DNA of 64,000 bases. Origin: Agrobacterium tumefaciens_K (GTDB taxonomy: Bacteria > Pseudomonadota > Alphaproteobacteria > Rhizobiales > Rhizobiaceae). Both the position numbers and the translations under genes were made by a program. The stretch covers positions 2,694,084 through 2,758,083 of the forward strand of contig NZ_JAOEGC010000002.1 in NCBI RefSeq assembly GCF_031801495.1, read 5' to 3'. The notes beneath the pieces were generated by a model, which was not told the origin of the DNA, made no database searches, and saw only the letters and a list, made by a program, of their open reading frames with translations. Positions 15,706 to 24,901 of the stretch are shown here, piece by piece (position 1 is the first letter of the stretch; each line of letters opens with the position of its first letter).

Positions 15706-18141
15706 ATGACCGAAAGATCGTCAAGCGAAGTCGGCACGAACACGGAATATGGAGCCGATTCGATCAAGGTCCTCAAGGGTCTTGATGCCGTGCGCAAGCG
15801 GCCCGGCATGTATATCGGCGATACCGATGACGGTTCCGGCCTGCATCACATGGTTTACGAGGTGGTGGACAACGCCATCGATGAGGCGCTGGCCGGTCAT
15901 GCCGACCTGGTAACGGTGACTTTGAATGCCGATGGCTCCGTCACGGTAACCGACAACGGACGTGGTATTCCGACTGACATTCACCCGTCCGAGGGTGTCT
16001 CGGCGGCGGAAGTCATCATGACGCAGCTGCACGCCGGCGGAAAGTTCGATCAGAACTCCTACAAGGTTTCCGGCGGTCTGCACGGCGTTGGTGTTTCGGT
16101 TGTCAACGCGCTTTCTGTCTGGCTGAAGCTTCGAATTCGCCGAAATGGGAAAGTGCACGAAATCGGCTTTACGAACGGTGTTGCCGATGCGCCGCTGGCC
16201 GTTGTTGGTGAATACGAAGGCCGTAACGGCACGGAAGTCACCTTCCTGGCAAGCCCCGAAACCTTCACCATGACGGAATACGATTATAAGACGCTTGAAC
16301 ACCGTCTGCGGGAACTGGCCTTCCTAAATTCCGGTGTTCGCATCCTGCTGACCGACAAACGTCACTCCGACGTCAAGCAGGAGGAACTTCTTTACGATGG
16401 CGGTCTTGAAGCCTTCGTGCGTTATCTGGATCGCGCCAAGAAGCCTCTCGTTGACAAGCCGGTGGCCATCCGCGGTGAAAAGGATGGCATTACCGTTGAA
16501 GTCGCGATGTGGTGGAACGATAGCTACCATGAGAACGTGCTCTGCTTTACCAACAACATTCCGCAGCGCGATGGCGGCACCCATATGGCCGGTTTCCGTG
16601 GCGCGCTGACGCGTCAGGTCACGTCCTATGCGGATAGCTCGGGTATCACCAAGAAGGAAAAGGTCAGTCTTCAGGGTGAAGACTGCCGTGAAGGTCTGAC
16701 GGCCGTTCTTTCTGTGAAGGTTCCCGATCCGAAGTTCTCGTCGCAGACCAAGGACAAGCTCGTTTCGTCCGAAGTTCGGCCGGTTGTTGAGAACCTGGTC
16801 AACGAGGCACTGAGCACCTGGTTCGAGGAACATCCGACGGAAGCAAAAATTCTCGTCGGTAAGGTCGTGGAAGCCGCGGTCGCCCGTGAGGCGGCGCGAA
16901 AGGCACGTGAACTCACCCGCCGCAAGGGTGCTCTCGATATTGCGTCGCTGCCCGGCAAGCTTGCCGATTGCTCCGAACGCGATCCGGCAAAGTCGGAACT
17001 TTTCCTCGTCGAGGGTGACTCCGCAGGCGGTTCCGCCAAGCAGGGCCGTTCGCGTGAAACGCAGGCCATTCTGCCCCTGCGCGGCAAGATCCTGAACGTC
17101 GAGCGCGCCCGTTTCGACAAGATGCTGTCCAGCCAGGAAATCGGCACGCTGATTACCGCGCTCGGCACGTCGATCGGTAAGGACGAGTTCAACGCCGACA
17201 AGCTGCGTTACCACAAGATCATCATCATGACGGATGCTGACGTCGACGGCGCCCACATCCGCACGCTGCTCCTGACGTTCTTCTTTCGTCAGATGCCTGC
17301 ATTGATCGAGCGTGGACATCTCTATATCGCTCAGCCGCCGCTGTATAAGGTCACACGCGGCAAGTCGATCCAGTACCTCAAGGATGAAAAGGCTCTCGAA
17401 GAGTACCTTATTTCAATGGGTATCGAAGAAGCCTCGCTGACGCTGGGCTCCGGTGAAGTCCGTACCGGTGAAGATCTGCGCGAGGTTATTCTGGACGCAG
17501 TGCGCATGCGTTCGATGATCGATGGTCTTCATTCCCGTTACAATCGCTCTGTCGTGGAACAGGCGGCGATTGCCGGTGCGCTCAATCCCGAGCTTTCCGC
17601 GAATGCATCGCGTGCCTCGGAAACCGTGGCAGAAGTTGCGCGCCGTCTGGACATGATCGCGGAAGAAACCGAGCGTGGCTGGACAGGAACCGTTCTGGAA
17701 GATGGTGGCCTGCGTTTTGAACGTATGGTCCGTGGCGTCAAGGAAGTCTCGACGCTCGATATGGGGCTTCTGGGATCCGCGGACGCCCGTCATATCGACC
17801 AGCTCGCTGTTCGTACCCGCGATGTCTATGCGACGCCGCCGACCCTGCAGCGCAAGGAAGGCACGCTTGAGCTTGCCGGTCCGCGCGCATTGCTCGACGC
17901 GATCTTCGCCGCCGGACGCAAGGGTCTGTCCATGCAGCGCTACAAGGGTCTTGGCGAAATGAATGCCGAGCAGCTTTGGGAAACGACGCTGGACGCCAAT
18001 GTGCGGTCGCTGCTTCAGGTGAAGATCAGCGACGCGACCGATGCCGATGGCCTGTTTGCTCGCCTGATGGGTGATGAGGTTGAGCCCCGCCGTGATTTCA
18101 TCCAGGAAAACGCACTGAGCGTCGCAAACCTCGATATCTGA
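15706..18141 (+). CDS. gyrB: DNA gyrase subunit B
   Basis: 811 residues from the ATG at 15706 (GGAAAGAG ribosome binding site); the frame stays open 63 bp upstream but without a site. GHKL ATPase motifs (EVVDNAIDEALAGH, DNGRGIPTDIH, GGLHGVGVSVVNALS), the TOPRIM motifs EGDSAGGSAKQ and DADVDGAHIR, and the C-terminal YKGLGEMNAEQLWETT are all present. It introduces negative supercoils with GyrA. The gene is monocistronic: a terminator and a parS-like site follow it. Confidence 0.98.
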   Translation: MTERSSSEVGTNTEYGADSIKVLKGLDAVRKRPGMYIGDTDDGSGLHHMVYEVVDNAIDEALAGHADLVTVTLNADGSVTVTDNGRGIPTDIHPSEGVSAAEVIMTQLHAGGKFDQNSYKVSGGLHGVGVSVVNALSVWLKLRIRRNGKVHEIGFTNGVADAPLAVVGEYEGRNGTEVTFLASPETFTMTEYDYKTLEHRLRELAFLNSGVRILLTDKRHSDVKQEELLYDGGLEAFVRYLDRAKKPLVDKPVAIRGEKDGITVEVAMWWNDSYHENVLCFTNNIPQRDGGTHMAGFRGALTRQVTSYADSSGITKKEKVSLQGEDCREGLTAVLSVKVPDPKFSSQTKDKLVSSEVRPVVENLVNEALSTWFEEHPTEAKILVGKVVEAAVAREAARKARELTRRKGALDIASLPGKLADCSERDPAKSELFLVEGDSAGGSAKQGRSRETQAILPLRGKILNVERARFDKMLSSQEIGTLITALGTSIGKDEFNADKLRYHKIIIMTDADVDGAHIRTLLLTFFFRQMPALIERGHLYIAQPPLYKVTRGKSIQYLKDEKALEEYLISMGIEEASLTLGSGEVRTGEDLREVILDAVRMRSMIDGLHSRYNRSVVEQAAIAGALNPELSANASRASETVAEVARRLDMIAEETERGWTGTVLEDGGLRFERMVRGVKEVSTLDMGLLGSADARHIDQLAVRTRDVYATPPTLQRKEGTLELAGPRALLDAIFAAGRKGLSMQRYKGLGEMNAEQLWETTLDANVRSLLQVKISDATDADGLFARLMGDEVEPRRDFIQENALSVANLDI

Positions 18142-18162
18142 TTTGTGGATTAGGCTGCGTCA

Positions 18163-18178
18163 CGATTCACGTGAAACA
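18163..18178. other. parS site 4 (two mismatches, downstream of gyrB)
   Basis: CGATTCACGTGAAACA keeps the full GATTCACGTGAAACA 15-mer shared by sites 2, 3 and 5. It is intergenic, between the gyrB stop and its terminator, about 10.5 kb right of oriC. Confidence 0.7.
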
Positions 18179-18191
18179 GAAAATTAACAAT

Positions 18192-18225
18192 AGGCCCGGT
18201 GGATCATTCCATCGGGCCTTTTTCA
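18192..18225 (+). terminator. gyrB intrinsic terminator
   Basis: A 12-bp stem (AGGCCCG arm paired with CGGGCCT, extended by TGGA/TCCA) with a TCAT loop and a run of five T. It ends before the convergent nitroreductase gene. Confidence 0.85.
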
Positions 18226-18233
18226 TGTCAGAT

Positions 18234-18836
18234 CTAGTCAGCCTTGCCGATGAACTTTCCCTCGAAAGCAACCTCTGCAAGCGGGAGGCGCTTGCTCGGC
18301 ACTTCACGCTCTGCCAGATCGTCGGGCAGTGTGCTTTTGTCGGTCAGGGTGCCGATGGCGACGGCCGCATTCACCACATAGCCTTCGGGAACCTCCAGTT
18401 TCTCAACAATCTGGTCCTTAAAGATCCCCGCCATGCCGTGCGCGTGATATCCGAGCAGATGAGCCTGCATTGCTAGCGAGAACCAGGATGCTCCGGCATC
18501 GAAGGAATGTGTTGCCGACGGCTTCTTCTCTCCCTCGCGTGAAACGTTGTAGCTCCGCGAAATGACGAAGAGCAGCGCGGAGGCATTTTTCGCCCAGCGC
18601 TGATTTCCCTCCATCAGAAGCTCTAGGAAAAGCGGCCAGTCCTTGCTGTCGCGCTGCGCATAGACAAAGCGCCAGGGCTGATTGTTGGAGGCAGACGGCG
18701 CCCAGTGTGCAGCATCGAGGATTGTCAGAAGATCTTCCTGCGGCATGGGTTTTCCATCGAAAGCGCGTGGCGACCAGCGATCCAGAAATAGCGGATCGAC
18801 GGGAAATTCGGATTGCCTGGTATTGCTGTTCGTCAC
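18234..18836 (-). CDS. Nitroreductase-family flavoprotein
   Basis: 200 residues from a GTG at 18836 that has AGGAAC 7 bp upstream; a longer frame to a TTG at 18896 lacks a ribosome binding site. The fold is shown by RWSPRAFDGKPMPQEDLLTILDAAHWAPSASNNQPWRFVYA (FMN-binding arginines and SxNxQPW) and the ASWFSLAMQAHLLGYHAHGM segment. These enzymes reduce nitro compounds, quinones or flavins with NAD(P)H. The physiological substrate is unknown. It is divergent from a FAH-family gene. Confidence 0.87.
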   Translation of the reverse strand: MTNSNTRQSEFPVDPLFLDRWSPRAFDGKPMPQEDLLTILDAAHWAPSASNNQPWRFVYAQRDSKDWPLFLELLMEGNQRWAKNASALLFVISRSYNVSREGEKKPSATHSFDAGASWFSLAMQAHLLGYHAHGMAGIFKDQIVEKLEVPEGYVVNAAVAIGTLTDKSTLPDDLAEREVPSKRLPLAEVAFEGKFIGKAD

Positions 18837-18883
18837 GGTCGGTTCCTTTCGATTGACGGAATGGAAAAGGTATTTTTCAAAAG

Positions 18884-18934
18884 TTGAGGTGGTCAAGGGG
18901 TGACAAGTATAAATGCATCGTTCATATATGCATC
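18884..18934 (+). promoter_or_regulatory. Candidate promoter and repeat operator for the FAH-family gene
   Basis: TTGAGG (18884-18889) and TATAAA (18908-18913) are 18 bp apart. The repeat ATGCATC occurs twice, at 18913-18919 and 18928-18934 (15-bp period), overlying the expected start point. A repressor site is a reasonable inference; the regulator is unknown. Confidence 0.4.
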
Positions 18935-18963
18935 ACCTTGTCTGACAACTGGGAGTGAGTTCC

Positions 18964-19806
18964 ATGAAACTGATGCGCGTCGGTAAGCCCGGCCAGGAAA
19001 AACCCGCAATCCTCGACGCCGAGGGTAAAATCCGCGATCTGTCCGCCCACGTGAAGGACATTGGCGGTGAAGCCATTTCGCCCGAGGGCCTGAAGAAGAT
19101 CGCTGCAATCGATCTCGCTTCGCTTCCGGTCCTCAACGAAGATCGCATCGGTGCCTGCGTTGCCGGAACCGGCAAGTTCATCTGCATCGGCCTCAACTTC
19201 TCGGATCACGCAGCTGAAACCGGCGCGACTGTACCGCCGGAACCCGTCATCTTCATGAAGGCGACGTCGGCGATCGTTGGCCCGAACGACAATGTCATCA
19301 TTCCTCGCGGCTCCGAAAAGACCGACTGGGAAGTGGAACTTGGCGTGGTTATCGGCAAGACGGCGAAGTACGTCTCTGAAGCTGACGCCCTGGACTATGT
19401 TGCCGGTTACTGCGTTTCGCATGACGTTTCCGAACGTGCGTTCCAGACTGAACGTGCTGGTCAGTGGACTAAGGGCAAGTCCTGCGACACCTTTGGCCCG
19501 ATTGGCCCGTGGCTGGTGACAAAGGACGAAATCGCTGACCCGCAGAACCTCGGCATGTGGCTCAAGGTCAACGGCCAGACCATGCAGGACGGATCCAGCA
19601 AAACGATGGTTTACGGTGTGGCTCACGTCGTTTCCTATCTCAGCCAGTTCATGTCGCTGCAGCCCGGCGACGTTATCTCCACCGGCACGCCGCCCGGTGT
19701 TGGCATGGGGCTGAAGCCGCCGCGTTACCTAAAGGCAGGTGATGTCGTGGAACTCGGCATCGAAGGTCTGGGTTCCCAGAAGCAGACGTTCGTCGCTGAT
19801 ATCTGA
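18964..19806 (+). CDS. Fumarylacetoacetate hydrolase-family protein
   Basis: 280 residues from the ATG at 18964 with GGGAG 8 bp upstream; a GTG three codons earlier is rejected. The FAH core is clear: CIGLNFSDHAAETG, PEPVIFMKATSAI, DWEVELGVVIGK (metal-binding glutamates), and the end PGDVISTGTPPGVGMG. Members hydrolyse or isomerise C-C bonds in beta-keto acids, including catechol and homoprotocatechuate products; this sub-branch is often named ureidoglycolate lyase or 2-hydroxyhepta-2,4-dienedioate isomerase without proof. The neighbouring nitroreductase may share control. Confidence 0.87.
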   Translation: MKLMRVGKPGQEKPAILDAEGKIRDLSAHVKDIGGEAISPEGLKKIAAIDLASLPVLNEDRIGACVAGTGKFICIGLNFSDHAAETGATVPPEPVIFMKATSAIVGPNDNVIIPRGSEKTDWEVELGVVIGKTAKYVSEADALDYVAGYCVSHDVSERAFQTERAGQWTKGKSCDTFGPIGPWLVTKDEIADPQNLGMWLKVNGQTMQDGSSKTMVYGVAHVVSYLSQFMSLQPGDVISTGTPPGVGMGLKPPRYLKAGDVVELGIEGLGSQKQTFVADI

Positions 19807-19930
19807 TCGGCTTTTTTCACTTTGATTTTGGGCGCTGGTGGGAAACTGCCTGCGCCTTCAAAATTTGTGCAGCTGCGAAAAACTGCTATGGTGAGAAAAA
19901 AGAGCGTGATTTGCGAGGGAGGCGTAATCA

Positions 19931-21163
19931 GTGTTCTATCATCTCTATGAAATGAACCATGCGGCGATGGCGCCGCTCAGGGCAGGCGCTGATATGATGC
20001 GTCAGGCTTGCAACAATCCCTTAAATCCGCTTTCAAGCACCGCCCTAGGCCGAAGCCTGGACGCAGGTTTCGAGGTTTTCGAACGCCTGACACGACGTTA
20101 TTGCAAACCGGAATTCGGTCTTGCAGAAACAGTCGTTGACGACAAGCCCGTTGCGGTCACCGAAGAAATTGTCTGGTCGCGTCCGTTCTGCAATCTCGTC
20201 CATTTCAATCGGTCGCTGGATGCTCGCCATCAACCCGATCCGAAAGTGCTGCTTGTGGCGCCGATGTCCGGCCACTATGCGACACTGCTTCGTGGAACGG
20301 TGGAGGCTCTGTTGCCGTCAGCCGATATCTACATCACCGACTGGATTGACGCCCGTATGGTGCCGGTAACGGACGGCACCTTCGATCTGGACGATTACAT
20401 CACCTACGTCATCGAGATGCTGCATCACCTCGGGGAGGGGGCGCATGTCGTGGCCGTCTGTCAGCCTTCTGTCCCGGTTCTTGCCGCCGTCTCGCTGATG
20501 GAGGCAGAGAGTGACCGTTTCGCTCCGGCGTCCATGACACTGATGGGTGGGCCGATTGATACGCGCATCAATCCCACAGCCGTCAATGGACTTGCCAAGG
20601 CAAAGCCGATCGAATGGTTTCGGGACAATGTCATCATGGACGTCCCGTGGCCCCAGCCAGCCTTCGGCCGGTCGGTCTATCCGGGTTTCCTGCAACTGTC
20701 CGGCTTCATGTCGATGAACCTCGACAGGCACATGACGGCGCATAAGGATTTCTACCTGAACCTCGTCAAGAACGACGGGGACTCGGCGGAAAAGCATCGC
20801 GATTTCTACGACGAATATCTGGCTGTCATGGATCTGACGGCGGAGTTTTATCTACAGACCGTTGAAACCGTCTTCATCGAACATGCGCTACCAAGAGGCA
20901 AAATGTTGCATCACGGCCGCGCAGTCGATCCTTCCGCCATTCGCAACGTTGCGCTTTTCACCGTGGAAGGTGAAAATGACGATATTTCCGGCGTTGGCCA
21001 GACGAAGGCAGCCCATGATCTCTGCCTCAATATCCCGCAGGATAAACGTGCGCACTATATGCAGCCCGATGTTGGCCATTACGGAGTTTTCAACGGTTCA
21101 CGTTTCCGCAAGGAAATCGTCCCGCGCATGCTGGAGTTCATGCGGCAAAACCAAAAGGCATAG
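19931..21163 (+). CDS. phaZ: Intracellular polyhydroxybutyrate depolymerase
   Basis: 410 residues from a GTG with GAGGGAGG upstream. It has an alpha/beta-hydrolase fold with the nucleophile Cys177 in AVCQPSVPVL instead of a lipase-box serine, the mark of intracellular PhaZ enzymes (as in Ralstonia PhaZ). DWIDARMVP and the C-terminal VEGENDDISG and DVGHYGVFNGSRF (catalytic-type Asp and His) agree. It breaks down stored PHB granules. It stands alone, with 124 bp upstream and 55 bp downstream. Confidence 0.92.
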   Translation: MFYHLYEMNHAAMAPLRAGADMMRQACNNPLNPLSSTALGRSLDAGFEVFERLTRRYCKPEFGLAETVVDDKPVAVTEEIVWSRPFCNLVHFNRSLDARHQPDPKVLLVAPMSGHYATLLRGTVEALLPSADIYITDWIDARMVPVTDGTFDLDDYITYVIEMLHHLGEGAHVVAVCQPSVPVLAAVSLMEAESDRFAPASMTLMGGPIDTRINPTAVNGLAKAKPIEWFRDNVIMDVPWPQPAFGRSVYPGFLQLSGFMSMNLDRHMTAHKDFYLNLVKNDGDSAEKHRDFYDEYLAVMDLTAEFYLQTVETVFIEHALPRGKMLHHGRAVDPSAIRNVALFTVEGENDDISGVGQTKAAHDLCLNIPQDKRAHYMQPDVGHYGVFNGSRFRKEIVPRMLEFMRQNQKA

Positions 21164-21218
21164 GTAATGCCACGCATTTTCATGGTCAATTCGGACTCGA
21201 ATCGGCTATGAATGCGGC

Positions 21219-21986
21219 ATGTTTTCGCTTCTGAGAAAATCCGTGAAGTCAACGGCGCCGAAAAAGGCCGTACAGAGCCAGCGCACCGTCGAGGTCGCGG
21301 GCAGAAGCGTGCCGATCGCTGTAAAGGAAAATCCGCGCGCAACGCGTATCACGCTACGCATTGAACCGGGCGGCAGAGCCTTGAAGCTGACCGTACCTCT
21401 GGGTCTGCATCACAGACAGGTTGACGATTTTCTCGAGCGGCATCACGGCTGGCTTGAGGGCAAGCTCGGCAAGCTGGGATCGGACGACAGCCTAAGCCCC
21501 GGCGCAACGATCGAGATCCGCGGTCTGCCCCACCGTATCGAGCATAGCGGCAGTGTCCGCGGTGTAACACGGATCTCCGAGGGCGAGGACGGTGCCGCGA
21601 TCCTATCGGTCAGCGGTCTTCCAGAGCATCTTGGCCGGCGTATAGCCACCTTTCTGAAAAAAGAGGCCAAGGCCGATCTGGAAAGACTGGTGGCGTTTCA
21701 CGCGAAAAGAGTGGGGCGGCCGGTACGTTCGATTACCATGAAGGACACGCGCAGCCGATGGGGCTCCTGTTCGCACGAAGGAAATCTGAGCTTTTCCTGG
21801 CGGATCGTCATGGCGCCGGAAAAGGTCATCGATTATCTCGCGGCGCACGAAGTTGCCCATCTCGCCGAAATGAACCACGGGCCAAAATTCTGGGCGCTTT
21901 GCGAAAAGCTTTGCCCGCACACGGAAGAAGCGAAAGCCTGGCTGAAGCGTCATGGCTCCCGGCTTCACGCTGTCGACTTCGATTGA
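21219..21986 (+). CDS. YgjP-type (DUF45) zinc metallopeptidase-like protein
   Basis: 255 residues. The zinc motif HEVAH lies at 210-214 with a downstream NHGPKFW, and the family's RSRWGSCS box at 178-185. The SprT/YgjP fold is related to M48 peptidases; a yeast-fold relative has been linked to proteolysis, while some members were reported to act on UTP, so activity is open. The first 30 residues are basic and probably a tail. It stands between phaZ and trpF. Confidence 0.83.
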   Translation: MFSLLRKSVKSTAPKKAVQSQRTVEVAGRSVPIAVKENPRATRITLRIEPGGRALKLTVPLGLHHRQVDDFLERHHGWLEGKLGKLGSDDSLSPGATIEIRGLPHRIEHSGSVRGVTRISEGEDGAAILSVSGLPEHLGRRIATFLKKEAKADLERLVAFHAKRVGRPVRSITMKDTRSRWGSCSHEGNLSFSWRIVMAPEKVIDYLAAHEVAHLAEMNHGPKFWALCEKLCPHTEEAKAWLKRHGSRLHAVDFD

Positions 21987-22012
21987 ACTCTGTTCGACGA
22001 GTGATTATTTCT

Positions 22013-22028
22013 GGATTCACGTGAAACA
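22013..22028. other. parS site 5 (two mismatches)
   Basis: GGATTCACGTGAAACA again keeps the GATTCACGTGAAACA 15-mer. It is intergenic, 26 bp after the YgjP gene and about 14 kb right of oriC, the most distal site in the window. Confidence 0.65.
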
Positions 22029-22132
22029 TCGAAGAATAGAGCGGCAACGCAACCCGAACGCGGAAGCGGATATGAGGGGTGGCGACGCGCTTTATACTCG
22101 ACTCTTTCAACATTTCGTGTCAGGTCGCAGGT

Positions 22133-22795
22133 ATGAAACCGGATATCAAGATTTGCGGATTGAAGACGCCGGAAGCGGTGGAGCGTGCTGTCAGACGCGG
22201 TGCGTCGCACATCGGCTTTATCTTCTTTGAAAAAAGCCCGCGCAACATCGAACCCGATATCGCCGGAAAGCTGGCGGATGCCGTTCGTGGCAGCGTCAAG
22301 GTCGTGGCAGTAACCGTCAATGCCGACAATGACGAGCTGGATGAGATTGTTGATCTCCTCAAACCGGATATCCTGCAGCTGCATGGAAGCGAAACGCCCG
22401 AGCGTGTCCTGAACGTCAAGGCGATTTACGGTCTGCCGGTTATGAAGGCGATTTCTATTCGCGACGACGCTGATCTTGCCAAAATCGATCCTTATGTTGG
22501 TATCGTTGATCGTTTCCTGCTCGACGCAAAACCACCGGCAGGTTCGGATTTGCCCGGCGGTAACGGCGTATCCTTCGATTGGACGCTCCTTCGCTCTCTT
22601 GACGGCGGCATTGATTACATGCTTTCCGGTGGGCTGAACAAGGATAACGTCGCCGAGGCTCTGGCAGAGACCGGGGCGAGGGGGATAGACATATCGTCCG
22701 GTGTGGAAAGCGCGCCGGGAGTAAAAGATCCGGCCATGATCGACGCGTTTTTTGATGCGGTGAACAATCGATTGACTGGCCCAGAGGGAGCTTGA
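22133..22795 (+). CDS. trpF: Phosphoribosylanthranilate isomerase
   Basis: 220 residues from the ATG at 22133 (MKPDIKICGLKTPEAV); the 18 upstream in-frame codons do not match the family. KICGLKT, GFIFFEKSPRNI, LQLHG and the final LSGGLNKDNVAEAL and DISSGVES phosphate-binding motifs are complete. It isomerises PRA to CdRP in tryptophan synthesis. It leads trpF-trpB-trpA, with trpB starting one base after its stop. Confidence 0.96.
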   Translation: MKPDIKICGLKTPEAVERAVRRGASHIGFIFFEKSPRNIEPDIAGKLADAVRGSVKVVAVTVNADNDELDEIVDLLKPDILQLHGSETPERVLNVKAIYGLPVMKAISIRDDADLAKIDPYVGIVDRFLLDAKPPAGSDLPGGNGVSFDWTLLRSLDGGIDYMLSGGLNKDNVAEALAETGARGIDISSGVESAPGVKDPAMIDAFFDAVNNRLTGPEGA

Positions 22796-22796
22796 A

Positions 22797-24017
22797 GTGA
22801 ACGACACGCCAAAACCCAATTCCTTCCGTTCAGGACCCGATGAGGACGGCCGCTTCGGAATCTACGGAGGCCGCTTCGTTGCCGAGACGCTGATGCCGCT
22901 TATCCTGGATCTGCAGGCGGAATGGGACAAGGCGAAGACCGATCCGGAGTTTCAGGCGGAACTGAAGTACCTCGGCGCTCATTATACCGGCCGCCCCAGC
23001 CCGCTATATTTCGCGGAACGCCTGACGGCGGAACTCGGTGGCGCGAAGATCTATTTCAAGCGTGAAGAGCTGAACCATACGGGTTCGCACAAGATCAACA
23101 ACTGCCTTGGCCAAATCCTTCTCGCCAAGCGCATGGGCAAGACGCGTATCATCGCTGAGACTGGCGCTGGCCAGCATGGCGTTGCGTCCGCAACGGTCGC
23201 AGCGCGTTTCGGTCTGCCTTGTGTCGTCTACATGGGTGCGACGGATGTTGCACGCCAGGCGCCGAACGTTTTCCGCATGAAGCTCCTCGGTGCGGAGGTA
23301 AAGCCGGTGACGGCTGGCCATGGCACCTTGAAGGACGCAATGAATGAAGCGCTGCGCGACTGGGTAACCAACGTCGACGACACCTATTACCTGATCGGCA
23401 CGGCGGCCGGTCCTCATCCCTATCCGGAAATGGTGCGCGATTTCCAGGCCGTCATCGGTCAGGAAGCCAAGGCGCAGATGCTGGAAGCTGAAGGCCGCCT
23501 GCCGGATGTCGTCATCGCGGCGGTCGGCGGCGGATCTAACGCCATCGGTATCTTCCATCCGTTCCTTGATGACGAAAACGTCAAGATTGTCGGCGTCGAG
23601 GCAGGTGGCAAGGGACTGTCCGGCGACGAACATTGCGCCTCTATCACTGCCGGTTCGCCGGGCGTTCTGCACGGCAACCGTACGTACCTGCTTCAGGACG
23701 AAGACGGTCAGATCAAGGAAGGTCACTCGATCTCCGCCGGTCTGGATTATCCCGGAATCGGGCCCGAGCATTCCTGGCTGAACGATATCGGCCGCGTCGA
23801 ATATGTGCCGATCATGGACCACGAGGCGCTCGACGCCTTTCAGATGCTGACGCGCCTTGAAGGCATTATCCCGGCGCTCGAGCCGAGCCATGCGCTTGCC
23901 GAAGTCATCAAGCGCGCTCCGAAGATGGGCAAGGATGAAATCATCCTGATGAACCTCTCCGGCCGTGGCGACAAGGATGTCCACACCGTCAGCAAGTTCC
24001 TTGGAATGGATGTATAA
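22797..24017 (+). CDS. trpB: Tryptophan synthase beta chain
   Basis: 406 residues from a GTG with GGGAG upstream. The PLP lysine is in ELNHTGSHKINNCLGQ; GAGQHGVA and the glycine-rich GGGSNAIG phosphate loop are in place. It condenses indole and serine to tryptophan in the alpha2-beta2 complex. trpA starts 4 bp after its stop. Confidence 0.97.
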   Translation: MNDTPKPNSFRSGPDEDGRFGIYGGRFVAETLMPLILDLQAEWDKAKTDPEFQAELKYLGAHYTGRPSPLYFAERLTAELGGAKIYFKREELNHTGSHKINNCLGQILLAKRMGKTRIIAETGAGQHGVASATVAARFGLPCVVYMGATDVARQAPNVFRMKLLGAEVKPVTAGHGTLKDAMNEALRDWVTNVDDTYYLIGTAAGPHPYPEMVRDFQAVIGQEAKAQMLEAEGRLPDVVIAAVGGGSNAIGIFHPFLDDENVKIVGVEAGGKGLSGDEHCASITAGSPGVLHGNRTYLLQDEDGQIKEGHSISAGLDYPGIGPEHSWLNDIGRVEYVPIMDHEALDAFQMLTRLEGIIPALEPSHALAEVIKRAPKMGKDEIILMNLSGRGDKDVHTVSKFLGMDV

Positions 24018-24021
24018 GATC

Positions 24022-24861
24022 ATGACCGCACGTATGGACAAACGTTTCGCCGATCTGCGCGCTGAGAACCGTCCTGCTCTGATTACCTATTTCATGGGCG
24101 GTGATCCGGATTTCGAAACATCGCTTGGAATCATGAAGGCTCTGCCGGAAGCAGGCGCTGACGTGATCGAGCTCGGCATGCCGTTTTCCGATCCAATGGC
24201 CGATGGCCCGGCGATTCAGATGGCTGGCCAGCGCGCTTTGAAGGGCGGCCAGACGCTGAAGACCACGATCGATCTCGCCCGTGAGTTCCGCAAGTGCGAC
24301 GACAGGACCCCGATCGTCCTGATGGGGTATTACAACCCGATCTACATCTATGGCGTAGAAAAGTTCCTGGTCGATGCGCTGAATGCTGGCATCGATGGCC
24401 TCATCGTGGTCGACCTGCCGCCGGAGATGGACGATGAACTCTGCGTGCCTGCCCTCAAGCACGGCATCAATTTCATTCGTCTTGCAACGCCGACGACAGA
24501 TGACAAGCGTTTGCCGACCGTTCTTAAAAACACCTCTGGTTTCGTTTATTACGTGTCGATGAACGGTATTACCGGGTCTGCATTGCCCGATCCTTCGTTG
24601 ATTTCGGGTGCGGTTGGCCGTATCAAGACGCACACCGAATTGCCGGTTTGCGTCGGCTTTGGCGTCAAGACGGCCGATCATGCGAAAGCGATCGGTGCAG
24701 TTGCGGATGGCGTGGTCGTCGGTTCGGCCATCGTCAACCAGATCGCTGGCAGCCTGACGGCCGACGGCAAGGCGACAGCCGATACCGTTCCGTCCGTCAC
24801 GACGCTGGTAAAGGGACTTTCAACGGGCGTGCGTGCATCGCGCCTTGCTGCTGCCGAATAA
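24022..24861 (+). CDS. trpA: Tryptophan synthase alpha chain
   Basis: 279 residues from the ATG at 24022 (MTARMDKRFADL); a longer frame that overlaps trpB is rejected. The catalytic glutamate is in VIELGMPFSDPMADGP and the aspartate in GLIVVDLPPEM, with FVYYVSMNGITG and VGFGVKTADHAKAI following. It cleaves indole-3-glycerol phosphate to indole. accD follows 40 bp later. Confidence 0.97.
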   Translation: MTARMDKRFADLRAENRPALITYFMGGDPDFETSLGIMKALPEAGADVIELGMPFSDPMADGPAIQMAGQRALKGGQTLKTTIDLAREFRKCDDRTPIVLMGYYNPIYIYGVEKFLVDALNAGIDGLIVVDLPPEMDDELCVPALKHGINFIRLATPTTDDKRLPTVLKNTSGFVYYVSMNGITGSALPDPSLISGAVGRIKTHTELPVCVGFGVKTADHAKAIGAVADGVVVGSAIVNQIAGSLTADGKATADTVPSVTTLVKGLSTGVRASRLAAAE

Positions 24862-24901
24862 TTTTGTTCGGTAAAGCGCAGTCAGTCACAGGAGTATTCA
24901 A

